DNA of 64,000 nt from Hymenolepis diminuta (Eukaryota > Platyhelminthes > Cestoda > Cyclophyllidea > Hymenolepididae), in the NCBI GenBank assembly GCA_900708905.1, contig CAADRB010000022.1, positions 669,691-733,690 on the forward strand, written 5' to 3'. The translations under genes and the position numbers were made by a program. The notes beneath the pieces were generated by a model. That model had not been told where the DNA came from and searched no databases. It worked only from the letters and a program-made list of their open reading frames with translations. Every line of letters begins with the position of its first letter. Within the stretch, counting starts at the first letter, position 1. Shown piece by piece: positions 27,501 through 37,069 of the stretch.

Positions 27501-30357
27501 GTTGTCAACATGAGAAGAGAAATATAAGTACTAATGTTCACCAGTAAATTGCGACAAAGAAGCCTTAAACTGTCACGTTTAATCTGCTTTATAATCAGTC
27601 TTCATCAAACGCTATACCCTTTACAATTTTCAAAGATGAAAAATTGACTTTATTCTTGCTTTCCTTTCAAAAATAATAGGTTGAAAGCAATGCCAATGAT
27701 TCAGGTGATTACAAGGGGAACTCTGGAGCCACTCCGTACATGGAAGTAGTTCAACCAATTCCTGAACTGCCTGTTAAAAGTTCCTTATCGGGTAACATAT
27801 CTGAGGTTCGGACCCTGGAATATCTAATTTTTAAAACTCTTAATATTCTACTCATATCTTTTTAACTTTAGAACTCCGTTTCAAGTGAAATGCGAGAATT
27901 AATGCAGGCGAATAATATCACAATAAGGAGAGAATTTTTGTTCTGTAATGACTGCTGCTTATACCTCCATTTCGATGAGCTTAACAAACATATAAATAGC
28001 AAAGATCATGTAAGTTTTTCTCCTGGCGACTTTTTTTAACTTGAGCAGTGTACAAGTGATGATGTGAAGGGAATATTTGTGTGGGAAACTAAGAAATATG
28101 AAATGTGGTCTGGATATTTCTCCCTACATTAAGTCCTGAATTGTGGTTTTCAAAAATATTGTTGATTTAATCACATCTTAATGCTTAAATATTGTGTCCT
28201 TGAATTTAAATATAAAATGAAATGGCGAATAATTTTACTCCTACAAATTGTCGTGCTAAAGTAATAAAGCCTCCTGTAGTTAACACTCAGCTGTCATCTC
28301 TTTAGGTCAATAATAGCATTAAAGAAAGGTTTTCGTATGGACTCTGAGAAGATGTGTTTTATTCTCACATTCTCCAGATAACCAATTCCAAACAGACCTC
28401 TCTAATTGTGAGGATTCAAGATTAGGAATTAAGACGGTTTCTTCTCGCAATTCTTTAAACCATTTTCTTTTTTTGAACGGATTAAATCTATGTTAGACAT
28501 CTTATTCAAATATACACTCTACGTCTTGCAGCATGGCAAATACTTTTAATTCCCAATTGTTTATCGAGTACAGAGAGATTACCACCTCCCTACCACCATT
28601 AGTCTGATCAGTTGACCCGAGCGAAAATAGGTGTTCGTATTTACTTACGTAGTCATTTTGTAATACCCGCTCTTTCTATGTCCCTCTCATCTTGGATCTG
28701 AGAAATGTAACCTCCAGCATCTAAGAAGTGTTACCTTGATTTCGAGTTAAAATCAATTAAGGCCGATTTGATGTTTTCCCTCTAATTAGCAAACAAGTGC
28801 ATCGATTCATCAGAAATGCCAATGTCATTGAATCTACAAATCAATTGCTGTCATGACTTTGCAATGCTAATGCTTTTGGAGAGAGAATTTATGCGAGATT
28901 GTTACTAATTTTGGATGCTGGTTACGTTTGTTTCAGTCATTCAGTTATTTTAAATTAAACCACATATGAGGGAGACAAAAAAGAAGACATTACTATCACT
29001 TTCAATAAAGGCAATATAATTCAGAATTTATATTCGTGGAAAAACATAAACTTTGGAGGTGGCAAACTAGTCCAATAAAGGTTGATGGGAGGGGGTATGA
29101 GCAGGTAATTGGATTAAATTCAGGGCGTATGAATAAATTTCTTTCTTTGACAAAACCCTTAATTCCTATTTCGAATCTGTGATACCTTTTAAGCCATGGA
29201 TTTGTACAGCCTTTAATATGGAAGATTTTCAGAAGAAAGTAACTTTCATAGAGACTCAAATTTTTATTAGCTACAAGGCCGTAAATCTCATCTTTTATCC
29301 GTCGAACTCCCTGTAACTATAACAATTGAGGAATTTGCCAATACCAAACTTTGGAACTTGTTTTCGAATGTGTAAGAAATAGGAAAATGGATTGTGAAAT
29401 CTGATAATGAAAGTGCAAGCAGTACAAGAATCAAATCAAATAACATCATTAAGGGTCAACGGTCACAGAAGCACTAAGAAAGAATGAAGGAAAATTCCAA
29501 GAAGGAACTCGTTTGATTTTTACTATTGTGAATTCGTGCTGAATTCCCAGGTCCATTTAGGAAAGCGTTTTCCAATCCTTATTCTGGATTAGAGGGTGGA
29601 ATAATTGAGCCTCCCTTGTAAGAGGATCGAATTCCGTCACCCTCTATATTAGGCAGACTTCGACAGTATTGTTGCTCATTCCACTCGCTGGACATGCGCC
29701 AGTAGGAATCAAACACATGACCTTGCATGGCAGACACGCGCGGAGACCAATGAGCTCAAATAAAATCTTAATATTAACAGAAGTAACCAATATTCAGGCT
29801 AAATATAACTTAACATTGATTGATACATCTATCTAAAAATTTACGTCTTCTACTAACCTATGTTCACTTTTAAGAAAACGACAGTCAAGGAAATGGCTGC
29901 AGATAGACCCCCATCTTCGGTAAGTTTTTTCTTGGCTAAAGTATTTTTCAAGGCAGAAATTAATCAATTAGAACTAATTCTTATAGCTATCAGTGGTGTT
30001 TTGTATCTTTTTTATGCCTTCCTATACAAAAGTATACTTATTAATAGGTATCTAGTCAATCGGGAGCTGATATATATCCACATGAGGACTTGGTAAACTC
30101 TTCTAATCAAGCTAACTATAACATTCTAAACTGAGCTGCTTAGCCAAACAATTTAAACAATGATTTCTTACTCCCAGTTATCAGTATTATCTAAGTGATT
30201 TTTTAAAACCGTGGCTTTTCATCTATTTTAGAAAGCAAAAACTGGAGGAAAATCCAGTAACTTTGCCCATATGCCAAATTTACCTCAGTTTGCTCAATTT
30301 CATTCAGTCGTAAAAAATGACAATTACACTGCAACCGGTGTTCCAGCTTCACAGTTG
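9543..30357 (+). CDS. VHS-like and multi-C2H2 zinc-finger protein, many small phase-0 exons
   Basis: A large plus-strand gene rebuilt by eye. Proposed exons: 9543-9545 (ATG), 10136-10145, 10457-10779, 10848-10982, 11051-11218, 14585-14779, 15063-15152, 15355-15462, 15582-15659, 16655-16735, 17048-17071, 17167-17223, 19463-19513, 20753-20803, 21196-21252, 21593-21649, 23028-23105, 23860-24186, 24611-24736, 24828-24920, 27680-27805, 27872-28009, 29875-29919, 30232-30357. From 10848 on, every exon is a multiple of three and joins in phase 0, which is strong support for one gene. The product has a VHS-like N terminus (about residues 5-150), a helical region, a finger CALC-x12-H-x5-H, a long Pro/Lys/Thr-rich linker, a second zone with CIDC and CEDC fingers, and a last finger CNDC-x11-H-x5-H. 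VHS domains act in endosomal sorting (Hrs, STAM, TOM1, GGA); fingers with an H-x5-H end are usual in U1-type/JAZ proteins that bind dsRNA or RNA-protein. I do not recognise the combination. The start and the 3' end are uncertain. Confidence 0.72.
10457..11218 (+). CDS. VHS-like domain exons
   Basis: Three exons (10457-10779, 10848-10982, 11051-11218). The peptide reads as an all-helical bundle with VHS hallmarks: an ATSIDCPN start, a GLWSLDLLQLCTLHGG helix (compare ALTLLETLVKNCG), then FAPYLNSQDQLNELLEFF, then IYSLLKTWAISYKNAF (compare the EWA.AF helix), and DRLKRNNISI (compare Y..LK..GI). The first exon enters in phase 1, so at least one 5' coding exon exists. After the domain comes a charged helical stretch (FGEISKENKQLHAELQ). 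ENTH and CID domains are alternatives of similar fold; the helix order and the L-K-x-W-A motif favour VHS. Acceptors are ttttag, ctttcag and cctgcag; donors are gttaat, gtatgt and gtaagt. Confidence 0.7.
11608..11642 (+). other. Candidate 35-nt frame-breaking cassette exon
   Basis: Flanked by a good acceptor (aaattttccag) and an excellent donor (AAG followed by gtaagtt). It enters in phase 0 but is 35 nt long. Inclusion would shift the next exon (14585) into a frame with a stop after about eight codons. Skipping it keeps the frame. This fits a poison exon, or a decoy site that is never used. Confidence 0.35.
14585..14779 (+). CDS. Helical (GAT-like position) exon
   Basis: 65 codons beginning NARQRTDKIKQMVTTSRAFW and ending ALQLEEEV, phase 0 at both ends, joining smoothly to KRFK at 11218. 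Predicted helices and the position after a VHS-like domain recall the three-helix GAT domain of TOM1/GGA proteins, but no diagnostic motif was recognised. The donor is placed at gtatct (14780); gtggta three bases earlier is also possible. Confidence 0.6.
15063..15152 (+). CDS. Linker exon before zinc finger 1
   Basis: 30 codons (GKEIKQEVGGSLNGIHKEQI...), acceptor ttactag, donor gtatga, phase 0/0. The NGIHKEQ element is echoed by DGIQKEQ in the exon at 15582-15659, which suggests duplication of linker exons. Confidence 0.65.
15355..15462 (+). CDS. C2H2 zinc finger 1 exon (U1/JAZ type), GC donor
   Basis: 36 codons: KKLPESLTAG then WHCALCKLQF...LLDHIKGSDH. The finger is C-x2-C-x12-H-x5-H with aromatic F and L at the usual core positions. 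The exon ends exactly at the last zinc-binding His codon, followed by gcaagt, a GC-AG-type donor; a GT donor four bases on would break the frame. The last-His boundary is the same as in the finger exon at 27872-28009, which ends at gtaagt. Confidence 0.8.
15582..16735 (+). CDS. Two linker exons after finger 1
   Basis: Exons 15582-15659 (QKKLNIKMLNKTNTPKGQSD...) and 16655-16735 (MKTMPKVANTPPQVNG...), 26 and 27 codons, phase 0/0, with donors gtgaat and gtaaat. Basic, Thr/Pro/Gln-rich, with no fold expected. The 995-nt intron between them contains a dispersed repeat copy (16000-16420). Confidence 0.6.
16000..16420 (+). repeat. Dispersed repeat, family A copy
   Basis: Shares with copies near 34650, 37130, 54200, 55200 and 58380 the ordered blocks gatcat - ctggtcaataaacactgg - atcgt - gaatt(t)c - tttcgga - gtgaactgcccatt - agtaaatattct. 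Lies in an intron of the VHS/zinc-finger gene. Confidence 0.55.
17048..21649 (+). CDS. Six micro-exons of 24-57 nt encoding a disordered linker
   Basis: 17048-17071 (24 nt, VTARPPVF), 17167-17223 (57 nt, YAEPYTPLTLNKSASLPIP), 19463-19513 (51 nt, MPIPDVTVASTQSKKVA), 20753-20803 (51 nt, TNGSGCIAPWYGGVNGL), 21196-21252 (57 nt, KGTNNLKLSQSGNVAKLNE), 21593-21649 (57 nt, KTPVETSPTIKIEATECGL). All are phase 0/0, so any could be skipped without a frameshift. All but the last have clear pyrimidine-AG acceptors and gtaagt/gtgagc/gtatgt/gtgagt donors; the last has a weak gtttga donor. Low-complexity Ser/Thr/Pro/Lys composition predicts a flexible linker. Confidence 0.55.
23028..23105 (+). CDS. Linker exon
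   Basis: 26 codons (TSNGNKMVAAQTQTDLKKEP...), acceptor tttgaag, donor gtaagt, phase 0/0. Lys/Gln-rich with a KKEPKP element. Confidence 0.55.
23860..24186 (+). CDS. C2H2 zinc fingers 2 and 3 exon
   Basis: 109 codons. Finger 2 reads CIDC-x12-H-P-C-H, an unusual short His spacing that could be C2HC. Finger 3 reads CEDC-x12-H-x5-H (LLTPR spacer). Between them lies a Pro/Gln-rich stretch (PIQPEPEQQQPPSPT). The acceptor is a tandem: tccatacag (exon from 23860) and ttacag (exon from 23866), both in frame, so the products differ by Leu-Gln. The donor is gtgagt after ACC. Confidence 0.8.
24227..24399 (+). other. Possible alternative exon
   Basis: Follows a good acceptor (attgcag) only 40 nt after the finger 2/3 exon. 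It stays open for about 58 codons (AIKSGKIYRLEFTYNRNNN...) with a possible gtgacg donor near 24400. It is phase 0 going in but its exit phase does not match the next exon unless another site is used. It may be an alternative 3' end or simply intron. Confidence 0.25.
24611..24920 (+). CDS. Two linker exons after fingers 2/3
   Basis: 24611-24736 (42 codons, GSINLPSDIQVDVKKPPMQP...) and 24828-24920 (31 codons, DSLSKYKTPVVEISSNEKEE...), both phase 0/0, with donors gtgagt and gtaagt. The acceptor for the second is taaaaag at 24827; an AG eleven bases later (gcttag) would be out of frame. Acidic/basic mixed, likely disordered. Confidence 0.6.
25500..25870 (-). repeat. tRNA-related SINE remnant and family B repeat
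   Basis: On the minus strand, 25520-25580 reads aggtttggactgtcagctcaa...gaggtttgagccc, which resembles tRNA A and B boxes. The following 25640-25870 is related to 52060-52270: both have aacgt(a/g)ttca - tgaaggca/cgaaggta - tagtttga - gatgggga/aatgggga - catgcg - cggaagtgg/cggaggtgg - agacgag/agatacagaag blocks in the same order. Confidence 0.45.
27680..28009 (+). CDS. Linker exon and C2H2 zinc finger 4 exon
   Basis: 27680-27805 (42 codons, VESNANDSGDYKGNSGATPY...) and 27872-28009 (46 codons). The second encodes FLFCNDCCLYLHFDELNKHI then NSKDH: CNDC-x11-H-x5-H, the same U1/JAZ-type end as finger 1, with the exon again closing at the last His before gtaagt. The 65-nt intron is the shortest in the gene. 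The donor at 27806 (gttcgg) is weak; a stronger-looking ggtaac lies upstream but is out of phase. Confidence 0.72.
29640..29760 (-). repeat. tRNA-derived SINE fragment
   Basis: Minus strand has a B-box-like gtgtttgattcc (29705-29716), then ctggcgcatgtccagcgagt, which parallels the sequence after the B box of the SINE at 40665-40960 (tcggcgcggtggcgacagtg). The A box is weaker. Confidence 0.45.
29875..30357 (+). CDS. Last exons recognised before the inverted repeat
   Basis: 29875-29919 (15 codons, KTTVKEMAADRPPSS) and 30232-30357 (42 codons, KAKTGGKSSNFAHMPNLPQF...), acceptors ttttaag and attttag, donors gtaagt and gtatgt, phase 0/0. No stop codon: the gene must continue past 30358. The left arm of the inverted repeat starts 482 bp downstream. 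Confidence 0.62.
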
Positions 30358-31020
30358 GTATGTGAGCCAGGTTAAATTTTATTTATGTGATGCTACTGGC
30401 TTGTCGTCAAGACCTAAACAAGTCTGTCGTGACAGATATGATGATATTTGTGCTTAGCTATTGATTGGTTAGTATTTGAAAGGAAAGATCTTATTCAAAC
30501 TTGGAAAAACTCCCCAACACTAAAGGGCCGAGTAATAAGCATACTATTATAATCTTAAAAATCACAAGTAACATATGCTTGCAGGTATTAGTAGAGAGGA
30601 GAGTGTGAATATTAAGGAAAAAATAATTTTTTAATGCAAAAATATCTATTTCTGATATAGAAAATAAAACTCTGAAGCACTAGATACAAAGGAAGAATAA
30701 AAAGAAGAGTTGTAAAAAGTCATTGTTATGAAAAATTAGTTGAGATGCCAAGAAAGTTGGAGGCTGACACTCATCGTATTTCCAGAATTACTCTATATTC
30801 GCATTCTCTATGACAATATTTCATTTTACGTTCACGAAGCCTAGTGATGTCTTGATGTCCCTATTACCCCATTACTCCTCTCTGTCGTGTCTAAACGCGT
30901 TGGTCCATTACCCATCCCCTTCCTATAACCATCTCCTTTCACCTAAAAGTACATCTGCACTCATGCTCTCACCCGCGTTCTTGCCCGAGTGACTTTTACA
31001 AACTCTCTTTGTCTTTCTAC

Positions 31021-31056
31021 ACACACTCGCGCACACACTCGCGCACACACTCGCGC
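31021..31056 (+). repeat. 12-bp tandem repeat (acacactcgcgc x3)
   Basis: Three exact consecutive units at 31021-31032, 31033-31044 and 31045-31056, followed by acagacacacg. The mirror copy in the right arm is at 48346-48381. It explains the open frames rich in THTRAHTRA in both arms, which are not regarded as genes. Confidence 0.85.
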
Positions 31057-32176
31057 ACAGACACACGCTTCTCATTCATCGCCTCCTACGCTTCCCTCTC
31101 ATCGCATTTGTTCCTCATCCCTCTCTCTTACTCACTTGAATCCTCATTGCGGTTTGATCAATGCATCCTGGCCTAGTCAATCATTGGTGTTCTGCTCCAT
31201 AACTGTTCTTACCGTTTTAGCTCTCAGTTATAGTCTTAGTTTCTACAATCAAGATCTGGTTCATCCTACAATCCTACAAGTTGCCACAAAGTCTGGTTTG
31301 GGAGGGATGTATGATTAGGCAACCAGCAATGCAGATTCCTACCTCGAACATTGTCAATTCCAACTTCACGCGAATTCGAACAAAAAGTAGTGAAAAGCGA
31401 AGCTGCCAACTGCATGCGAGTGTTCGTGGAAAAGAAGGCAATGCCCTTGCACTATGAACAGGATCACTGCTACCCATTGATGACGATCAACAAGGATTCC
31501 AAGTGACCAAGTTCCCGTTTCTTGAGGTCTTGTAAAAGACAGGAATTTCTAAAATACCACGCATATTATAAAGAAGTTTCTTACATTAAAATCAAAACCA
31601 CCACGATCCATTTGAAAGGACTTCCGAAAAAGCGGGTATATTCTTTCAAAGTCGAGAAGAGAGGCTATTATCCCCAATCACATTAACTAGCACGCCCTCC
31701 CCCTCTCCCTCCTCCTCCCCCCCCTTCCCCACCAACATCCCAACCCTTTCTCCCACATTATTAATAACACTCATAGGTATGCATCCACTTGTTTAAATGT
31801 TATATTATAACAGTCCCTCTTAGTAAAGGGATGAGAGCGAATTCTGACGGGGAGATCTATTGTGGAAATTCGATAGATAGACAGATAGATTTATCAAAGT
31901 TAAATTAAATGGCGGTGCAATGAAATTTATTGTGGCACAAGGAATTAGAGTTTATTCAAAACAGCTTATCCATTGACTGGAGTCAACCCTCAATATACGG
32001 ATTTATATGATTCACCTTAACTGAACTCTAGTGAGTTCTGGTGAGTTGAGAATCAATGCTACTCTCCTCTACCTACTCTTCCACCCATGTGGAAATAAAT
32101 GAGGAGAGGTGATACGTCCAACAACTCAATTAAAAGTGATGCCACTGTGTACTACGAACATGAACTCACCCAGAAA

Positions 32177-32226
32177 NNNNNNNNNNNNNNNNNNNNNNNN
32201 NNNNNNNNNNNNNNNNNNNNNNNNNN
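32177..32226. other. Assembly gap (50 N), left arm
   Basis: Fifty undefined bases between cagaaa and acgaac. The mirror gap is at 47176-47225. Confidence 0.99.
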
Positions 32227-32374
32227 ACGAACAACTAAGTTGTCATTGGGAAATGAAAAGTTCGTAAATTATTAACTATTTTTCCCTGACGATATTAACA
32301 TTTTATCTGGTTCTTTCTTCCCCTTCACATGGAAACTACCGATTATGTAGTGGATTGTACAATGGACCGAACCA

Positions 32375-32996
32375 ATGGATAGTCTTGCACAGTCCAACAT
32401 ATGTCCGAGGAAACTGGATACTGTTATGCAAGGTTCTCACATCTTTCTATTCGTCCTCAATTTCCTCTCCACTGCTATCTTTGTGTACACTTTGGTATTG
32501 TTAGTTGGAATTAAATCAGGAGTATATTCTGAATGCGGTAAAGTGAGGCTTTTGATAAGTCGATTTTGTTATCCACCTATACTCCATCCCTCCTCCTTTC
32601 AGCCCCTTCTGTAGAGTTTGGATGCTTAGCGCCTTCAGTTGCTTTTCTATGACCAAAAGTGGTGCCGAATTTGGCAGAATTGACCCATGGTTTAATGAGT
32701 TGCTTCTAATTGAAGGAGGTTGTGGTACATAGGCTGTGATGTAATGGGGCATTTACCGCATTGTCTTCTTACATATTTTAGAAGGCATCCGAGAATTTTT
32801 ACTACCACTCTTCACCCGAAATGTACTCGTAGATGACCCAAATCAATCTTTCATCAGTGCATCAACCGAAGAGACGAACAAGGAGGTTCAAAGTTCAGTT
32901 GCCATAAACCCGACTAACAATTTGCCTAACATTTCTGCCCTAACATTTTTGATTCTGACTTGTACACAACAGTTACGTCACAATATATTAACATGA
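32375..32996 (+). CDS. Small two-exon membrane protein, tetraspanin-like N terminus (left-arm copy)
   Basis: Exon 1 is 32375-32537: ATG, then MDSLAQSNICPRKLDTVMQG, then a hydrophobic segment (about residues 22-46, HIFLFVLNFLSTAIFVYTL then VLLVGI) and SGVYSEC. It exits in phase 1 at gtaaag. Exon 2 is 32782-32996, acceptor tattttag, entering with two bases that complete the codon, and runs to a TGA for 125 residues in total. A second hydrophobic patch (ISALTFLILTC) lies near residue 105. The first segment with F-L-N-F-L...LLVGI spacing resembles tetraspanin TM1, but no CCG motif or large loop is visible, so a complete tetraspanin is not claimed; it could be a 5' fragment or an unrelated small membrane protein. 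Confidence 0.42.
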
Positions 32997-34589
32997 ACTT
33001 AATAACCAACAGCAGTGTTCGTGATCCAGGGAAAACGCAATGTAGTTCACTTTTTTCGTTTTCTGATGTTGAACTGTCAGATCATATTTTGATAGAGTTA
33101 AAAGCGCATTAGGGAAGAACTGGGCATTCTTTCATTCATCTTATGGACCAGAACTAACCGAAGTGGTCGATTACGTACCGTCATATCAAGGCCGATGCAA
33201 CACCTATGAAAACACAATGGAGACTTTGGGGAGACTTAATCTCCTGAAAGTTAGACAACGCAGTTGTAACAACATTGCAAATACTAATTATGAAGAGGCA
33301 GAGTTCCACCGAACTCTTTGCCAAACTTCATAGTTATTTCCAAAATCGAAAACATATTCACTTGTCACTTCACTTCCAACCCTTATGTTATTGAGACACA
33401 CATTTTGAAATTCATATTTAAATAATGACAGGTAAAAGAAGGCTTGGTGTTAATTTAATTATTGTTGATATTGGGAAGACCTCTTGAGGGGGAATCGTAG
33501 TACGCACACAGTGAGAAGCCGTGAGACATGTTTGACCTAATTGTCACACATAAACATAAACACAAAATAAACATAAACATAAAGTGGGCCACATGAGTCA
33601 ACAGTCTACTTTTCTCATTTTCATGATTTCACCTTCACACACACGGGTGTGACATATCTACCAGGTCACCTTCTCCCACTCTCTCCCCTTTTCGACCATC
33701 CAACGCACCACAAGTCTAAGTCAACTCCTGTCTTTCCGATCGTTGGATAGGCTACCGTATTCTGTTAGTCTTTAAAACGGTTCGATTTGGAAGGTCTATT
33801 TCTAGACCCAACTCACTTTCATTATAGAAGGAGCGTTACTTGGGATTGGGGTTACTTTAAAATCTATGTGATGCACACAAACAGAAAATCTTTGAGTTTA
33901 ATCTCAAGAAATCAAAAATAAGCATTCCTTGTTATTTCTCTCATTTTGTGCATACTGAGGAGAAAAAGTGTGCATATATTATTCCATCTCCTCTCTAAGA
34001 TTAACTTTGCACGTTATGCAAAATGGTCTCGTTTCATCAAAGTTCGAAAATAATAAAAAAATATTGATGCAGCTTGTGTAAATAAAGATGGGTGTGCAGA
34101 GTTATCACAAATCAGGTTTTTGTCCATAAAATTTTTAAATGAACTGTGTGCAAGTAATAAGTAATGAGTTCGACAGCTTATCCAATGAGATATTTCCGAT
34201 GAAATTATAAGGCGAGATCTCCCATAATCAAAAACCTGAATATTTTGCAAAAACTAGTTCAGAGAACTCGACTTTCTAGCGCCTTCCACAAACGCCGTAA
34301 AAGCCGACAAAAAATATATTAGAAAAAATAGAATTACATTCAGTCTTACAGTTTCAAGCTCGTGCAAATCGCCAAATTCTGTCATTTCAGCCGTCTAAAT
34401 GAATATCGAGTGGATAATAACGGAATATTAAATTCATCTAAGCATCTAAACATCTCGTTAGATGATTCTGCCTTCTCAATATTCAAACATCATTGTTATA
34501 ACAGATCGTCAGTCTAGACACCCTCTGGAGGGTTTATTCTGGAATCATAAATACATTATGCTGTAAGATCATAATGGAACATATCGACA

Positions 34590-35110
34590 GTAAGATTTGT
34601 TTCTGAATTAATCAAAACGAACCTGAAACACCGAATCGACAATTGGTTGGCTTGTGTTGCTTGTTAATCTATTTATCTATTTGAACACAAGTGAAAAGGT
34701 ATATTTAATTGTCATTCGAAACAATATGAAAAAATTTTAATTGATTGATTATTTACAGTTATTTTAAGATCATATTCCTTTCTCGACTTTGGGACGAAAA
34801 ATGTATTGAAGTGGTAGCATCGATCATCGTTACTAAACAACCAGTCAGTTAGCGGTGGATATCATGGACAAGAATTTGCTCAGATATACCGATGACGAAT
34901 TATAAATTTGGAATGTTGTAACGTAAATGACCCAGTAATTAGGTATTTTACTACTCGTATTCAAGAAAAGTCAATTGAATTAAGACTCTTTGAGAAATCA
35001 CTTAACATCACTTTGATCCTTTCCACTTTAAAATACATGGGATCTACTATTATTTGCTATCTTGCAATGAGAAATTGTCTCTCCCCTCTCACCTTATAAA
35101 TATATTTCTA
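34590..35110 (+). repeat. Dispersed repeat, family A copy in the spacer (direct copy 1)
   Basis: Closely related and parallel to 37070-37520: shared blocks include ttaatctatttatctat, gaaacaatatga, ttaattgattgatta, agatcatatt, gtttgctcag/atttgctcag and gactctttga. Contains the usual family A core (catggacaagaatttgctcag, then gatgacgaat). Confidence 0.75.
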
Positions 35111-36464
35111 TTACGTGAGTTTTCAAATATCCATTTTCCTGTAATTAAATTATTTTATAGTCAATATATAGGTTTGGACGGACTGTTTTAAACCTGGTAC
35201 TTGGCATAGCAGAGGTCAGCGTATTTTCATCTTTAATTTTCTTTTCCTTTTTAAAAAATATAATTCCAAATACATTATATTTCTGTTATGGTTCGTCACC
35301 ACTTCTGCACTCACATTCTCCTAACTTTATAATTCACCTGCAAGTTGGTCAACTGAAAAGAAGTCAGTTTAAAAGGGTTAAAATATGAAAAGGAGAATTA
35401 TTTTAGAGACATTGGGATTTAATAATGGGTCTGAACCTATTGAAGAATAAAGGGTTTCCACTTTGCTTCGCTTCTAATAATCATTGTCAAAAACAGCAAA
35501 AGATTTTCTCAATTTCACCCTCTTCCACCTAAGGTTTTTATTGATCCTCATTGTAATCCAACTTCTCCTAGCTCTGTCGAGGTAAATTTTCAGTTTATTA
35601 CCTACTGTACAAAAGTCTTTTATGTTCCACCGATAAAAATACTCATTCCACAAGTTTTCCACATTTCTAATTTGCCCGTTGTTAATTTTTTGAAAAGCTG
35701 ATCGCTCACTGAATTGCTCATTTTAGTACGCTGACTACAAAAGGTAGTTAATTCTGCCAATTTTGCACAATTTTGCTCAACTTGCTTAACTTTCTGTTGT
35801 TCTTCGATAATAAGGTTCCGAGAATAGTAAACAGAATATTTTAATAGAAGTGTGAATATATTTAGAAATACTACCTCTGAAACATTTTAAATCACTCTGA
35901 AGGTTGCACAAGCGAGGGAGCTATTTTACGTGCGCACTATTGGTGTTATTTCTTCCATAAGTTTCCTGTCGATGAGAAAGATGGGAAAATACAAAAATAA
36001 CCCACTCGACGCTTGTTTTACTATGGCGTGTTTCTAAAGTAAATTTTAAAGGAAATAAATAATAATATTAAATAATAAAGGAAATAATAATAATAATAAG
36101 TCGAAATAACTACGAACGAAACAACGTATGTGGGATTTGAATTGGCTAAATTCCGAAATCTACAAGATACAATGCTTCCTTCATTGATTTCTGTGGTAGT
36201 CAGTAACATAATCTTTGATACTCTTATGATAAAATAAATGGCATATTCTATTACGGAGCAAACGAAATCCGTTGTAACGCTTTTCAACTTCCAAATCACC
36301 ATGTGTTTATCCCTCACCATCCAGCAAGAATACTTGACCCTAATCCAACGTATTAATTTCCGCTACACATCTACCGGGATCTCTTCTTTCCGATGTCTTT
36401 CAACTATCTCTATCTGTAGCTCCTCCTACAAACTCAACAACTCCCTTTTATCTCTATCTCTTGT

Positions 36465-36485
36465 ACTACTACTACTACTACTACT
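36465..36485. repeat. Trinucleotide (act)n microsatellite
   Basis: About seven act/cta units in a row in a pyrimidine-rich stretch. Confidence 0.9.
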
Positions 36486-37069
36486 CATTTAAGTAGTGTC
36501 GCTACTACATCCATACACATTTTCCACATCTAATGACACTAGTATTTAGTCCTGCGACAGCCATCTGAAGTCAAAGCATTAGATTCATTTGAAAGCACAT
36601 CAACTTGGACACAAATAATTGTACATCTACAAATATGGGCATGAAAAATTTCAGTTAATCTGCCTTTTTTCAGATTTAAATACTCCCATCGATGCTGTGC
36701 GCGTAGGAAAATGTTCTGGATAATACTTTCGACCATCTTTCTATGCACAAAAAAGACAAAACGATCGTTCTCAAGACGTTTATAATATTACTTCCAAATA
36801 AGAATTCAACATATTTTCGTCATAGTTGAGACAACTGAATAACTCATGGGGGAAATATGTTGCCTTGACTGGTATAAAGCCAAAAAGTTAAATGATTTTC
36901 CGGTCCAAGTTAAATACTTCGGGGCTAAAAAGTTGTAAATGAATCAAATTAGTTAACAAACTCGTTCGTAATTTCTGAAATATCTCAACATCTGGAAGGG
37001 ATACTATATTTTTATAAGGTAGGAGATATGAAAGCCTTATGCTTGTAGATACATAATGTTATTATGTTA

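Larger units (their letters stand above)
30840..33966. repeat. Left arm of a 3,127-bp inverted repeat
   Basis: Position x here pairs with 79402-x in the right arm (45436-48562). All stretches I compared, including the gap flanks, the 12-bp tandem at 31021 and the oligo-pyrimidine tract at 31690, are exact reverse complements. Both arms contain 50 N at mirrored positions (32177-32226 and 47176-47225). Beyond 30839 the outer flank stays recognisably related for about 65 bp at roughly three-quarters identity; beyond 33966 similarity is lost after a few bases. Confidence 0.95.

Noticed and set aside
30989..31318. 109-codon ORF rich in THTRAHTRA and its mirror at 48084-48413
   Set aside because: It is created by the 12-bp tandem repeat and pyrimidine-rich DNA; no splice or start context.
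31274..31477. 67-codon frame inside the arm (mirror 47925-48128) and overlapping plus-strand frame
   Set aside because: Both strands are open by chance in repeat-related DNA; no recognisable motif.
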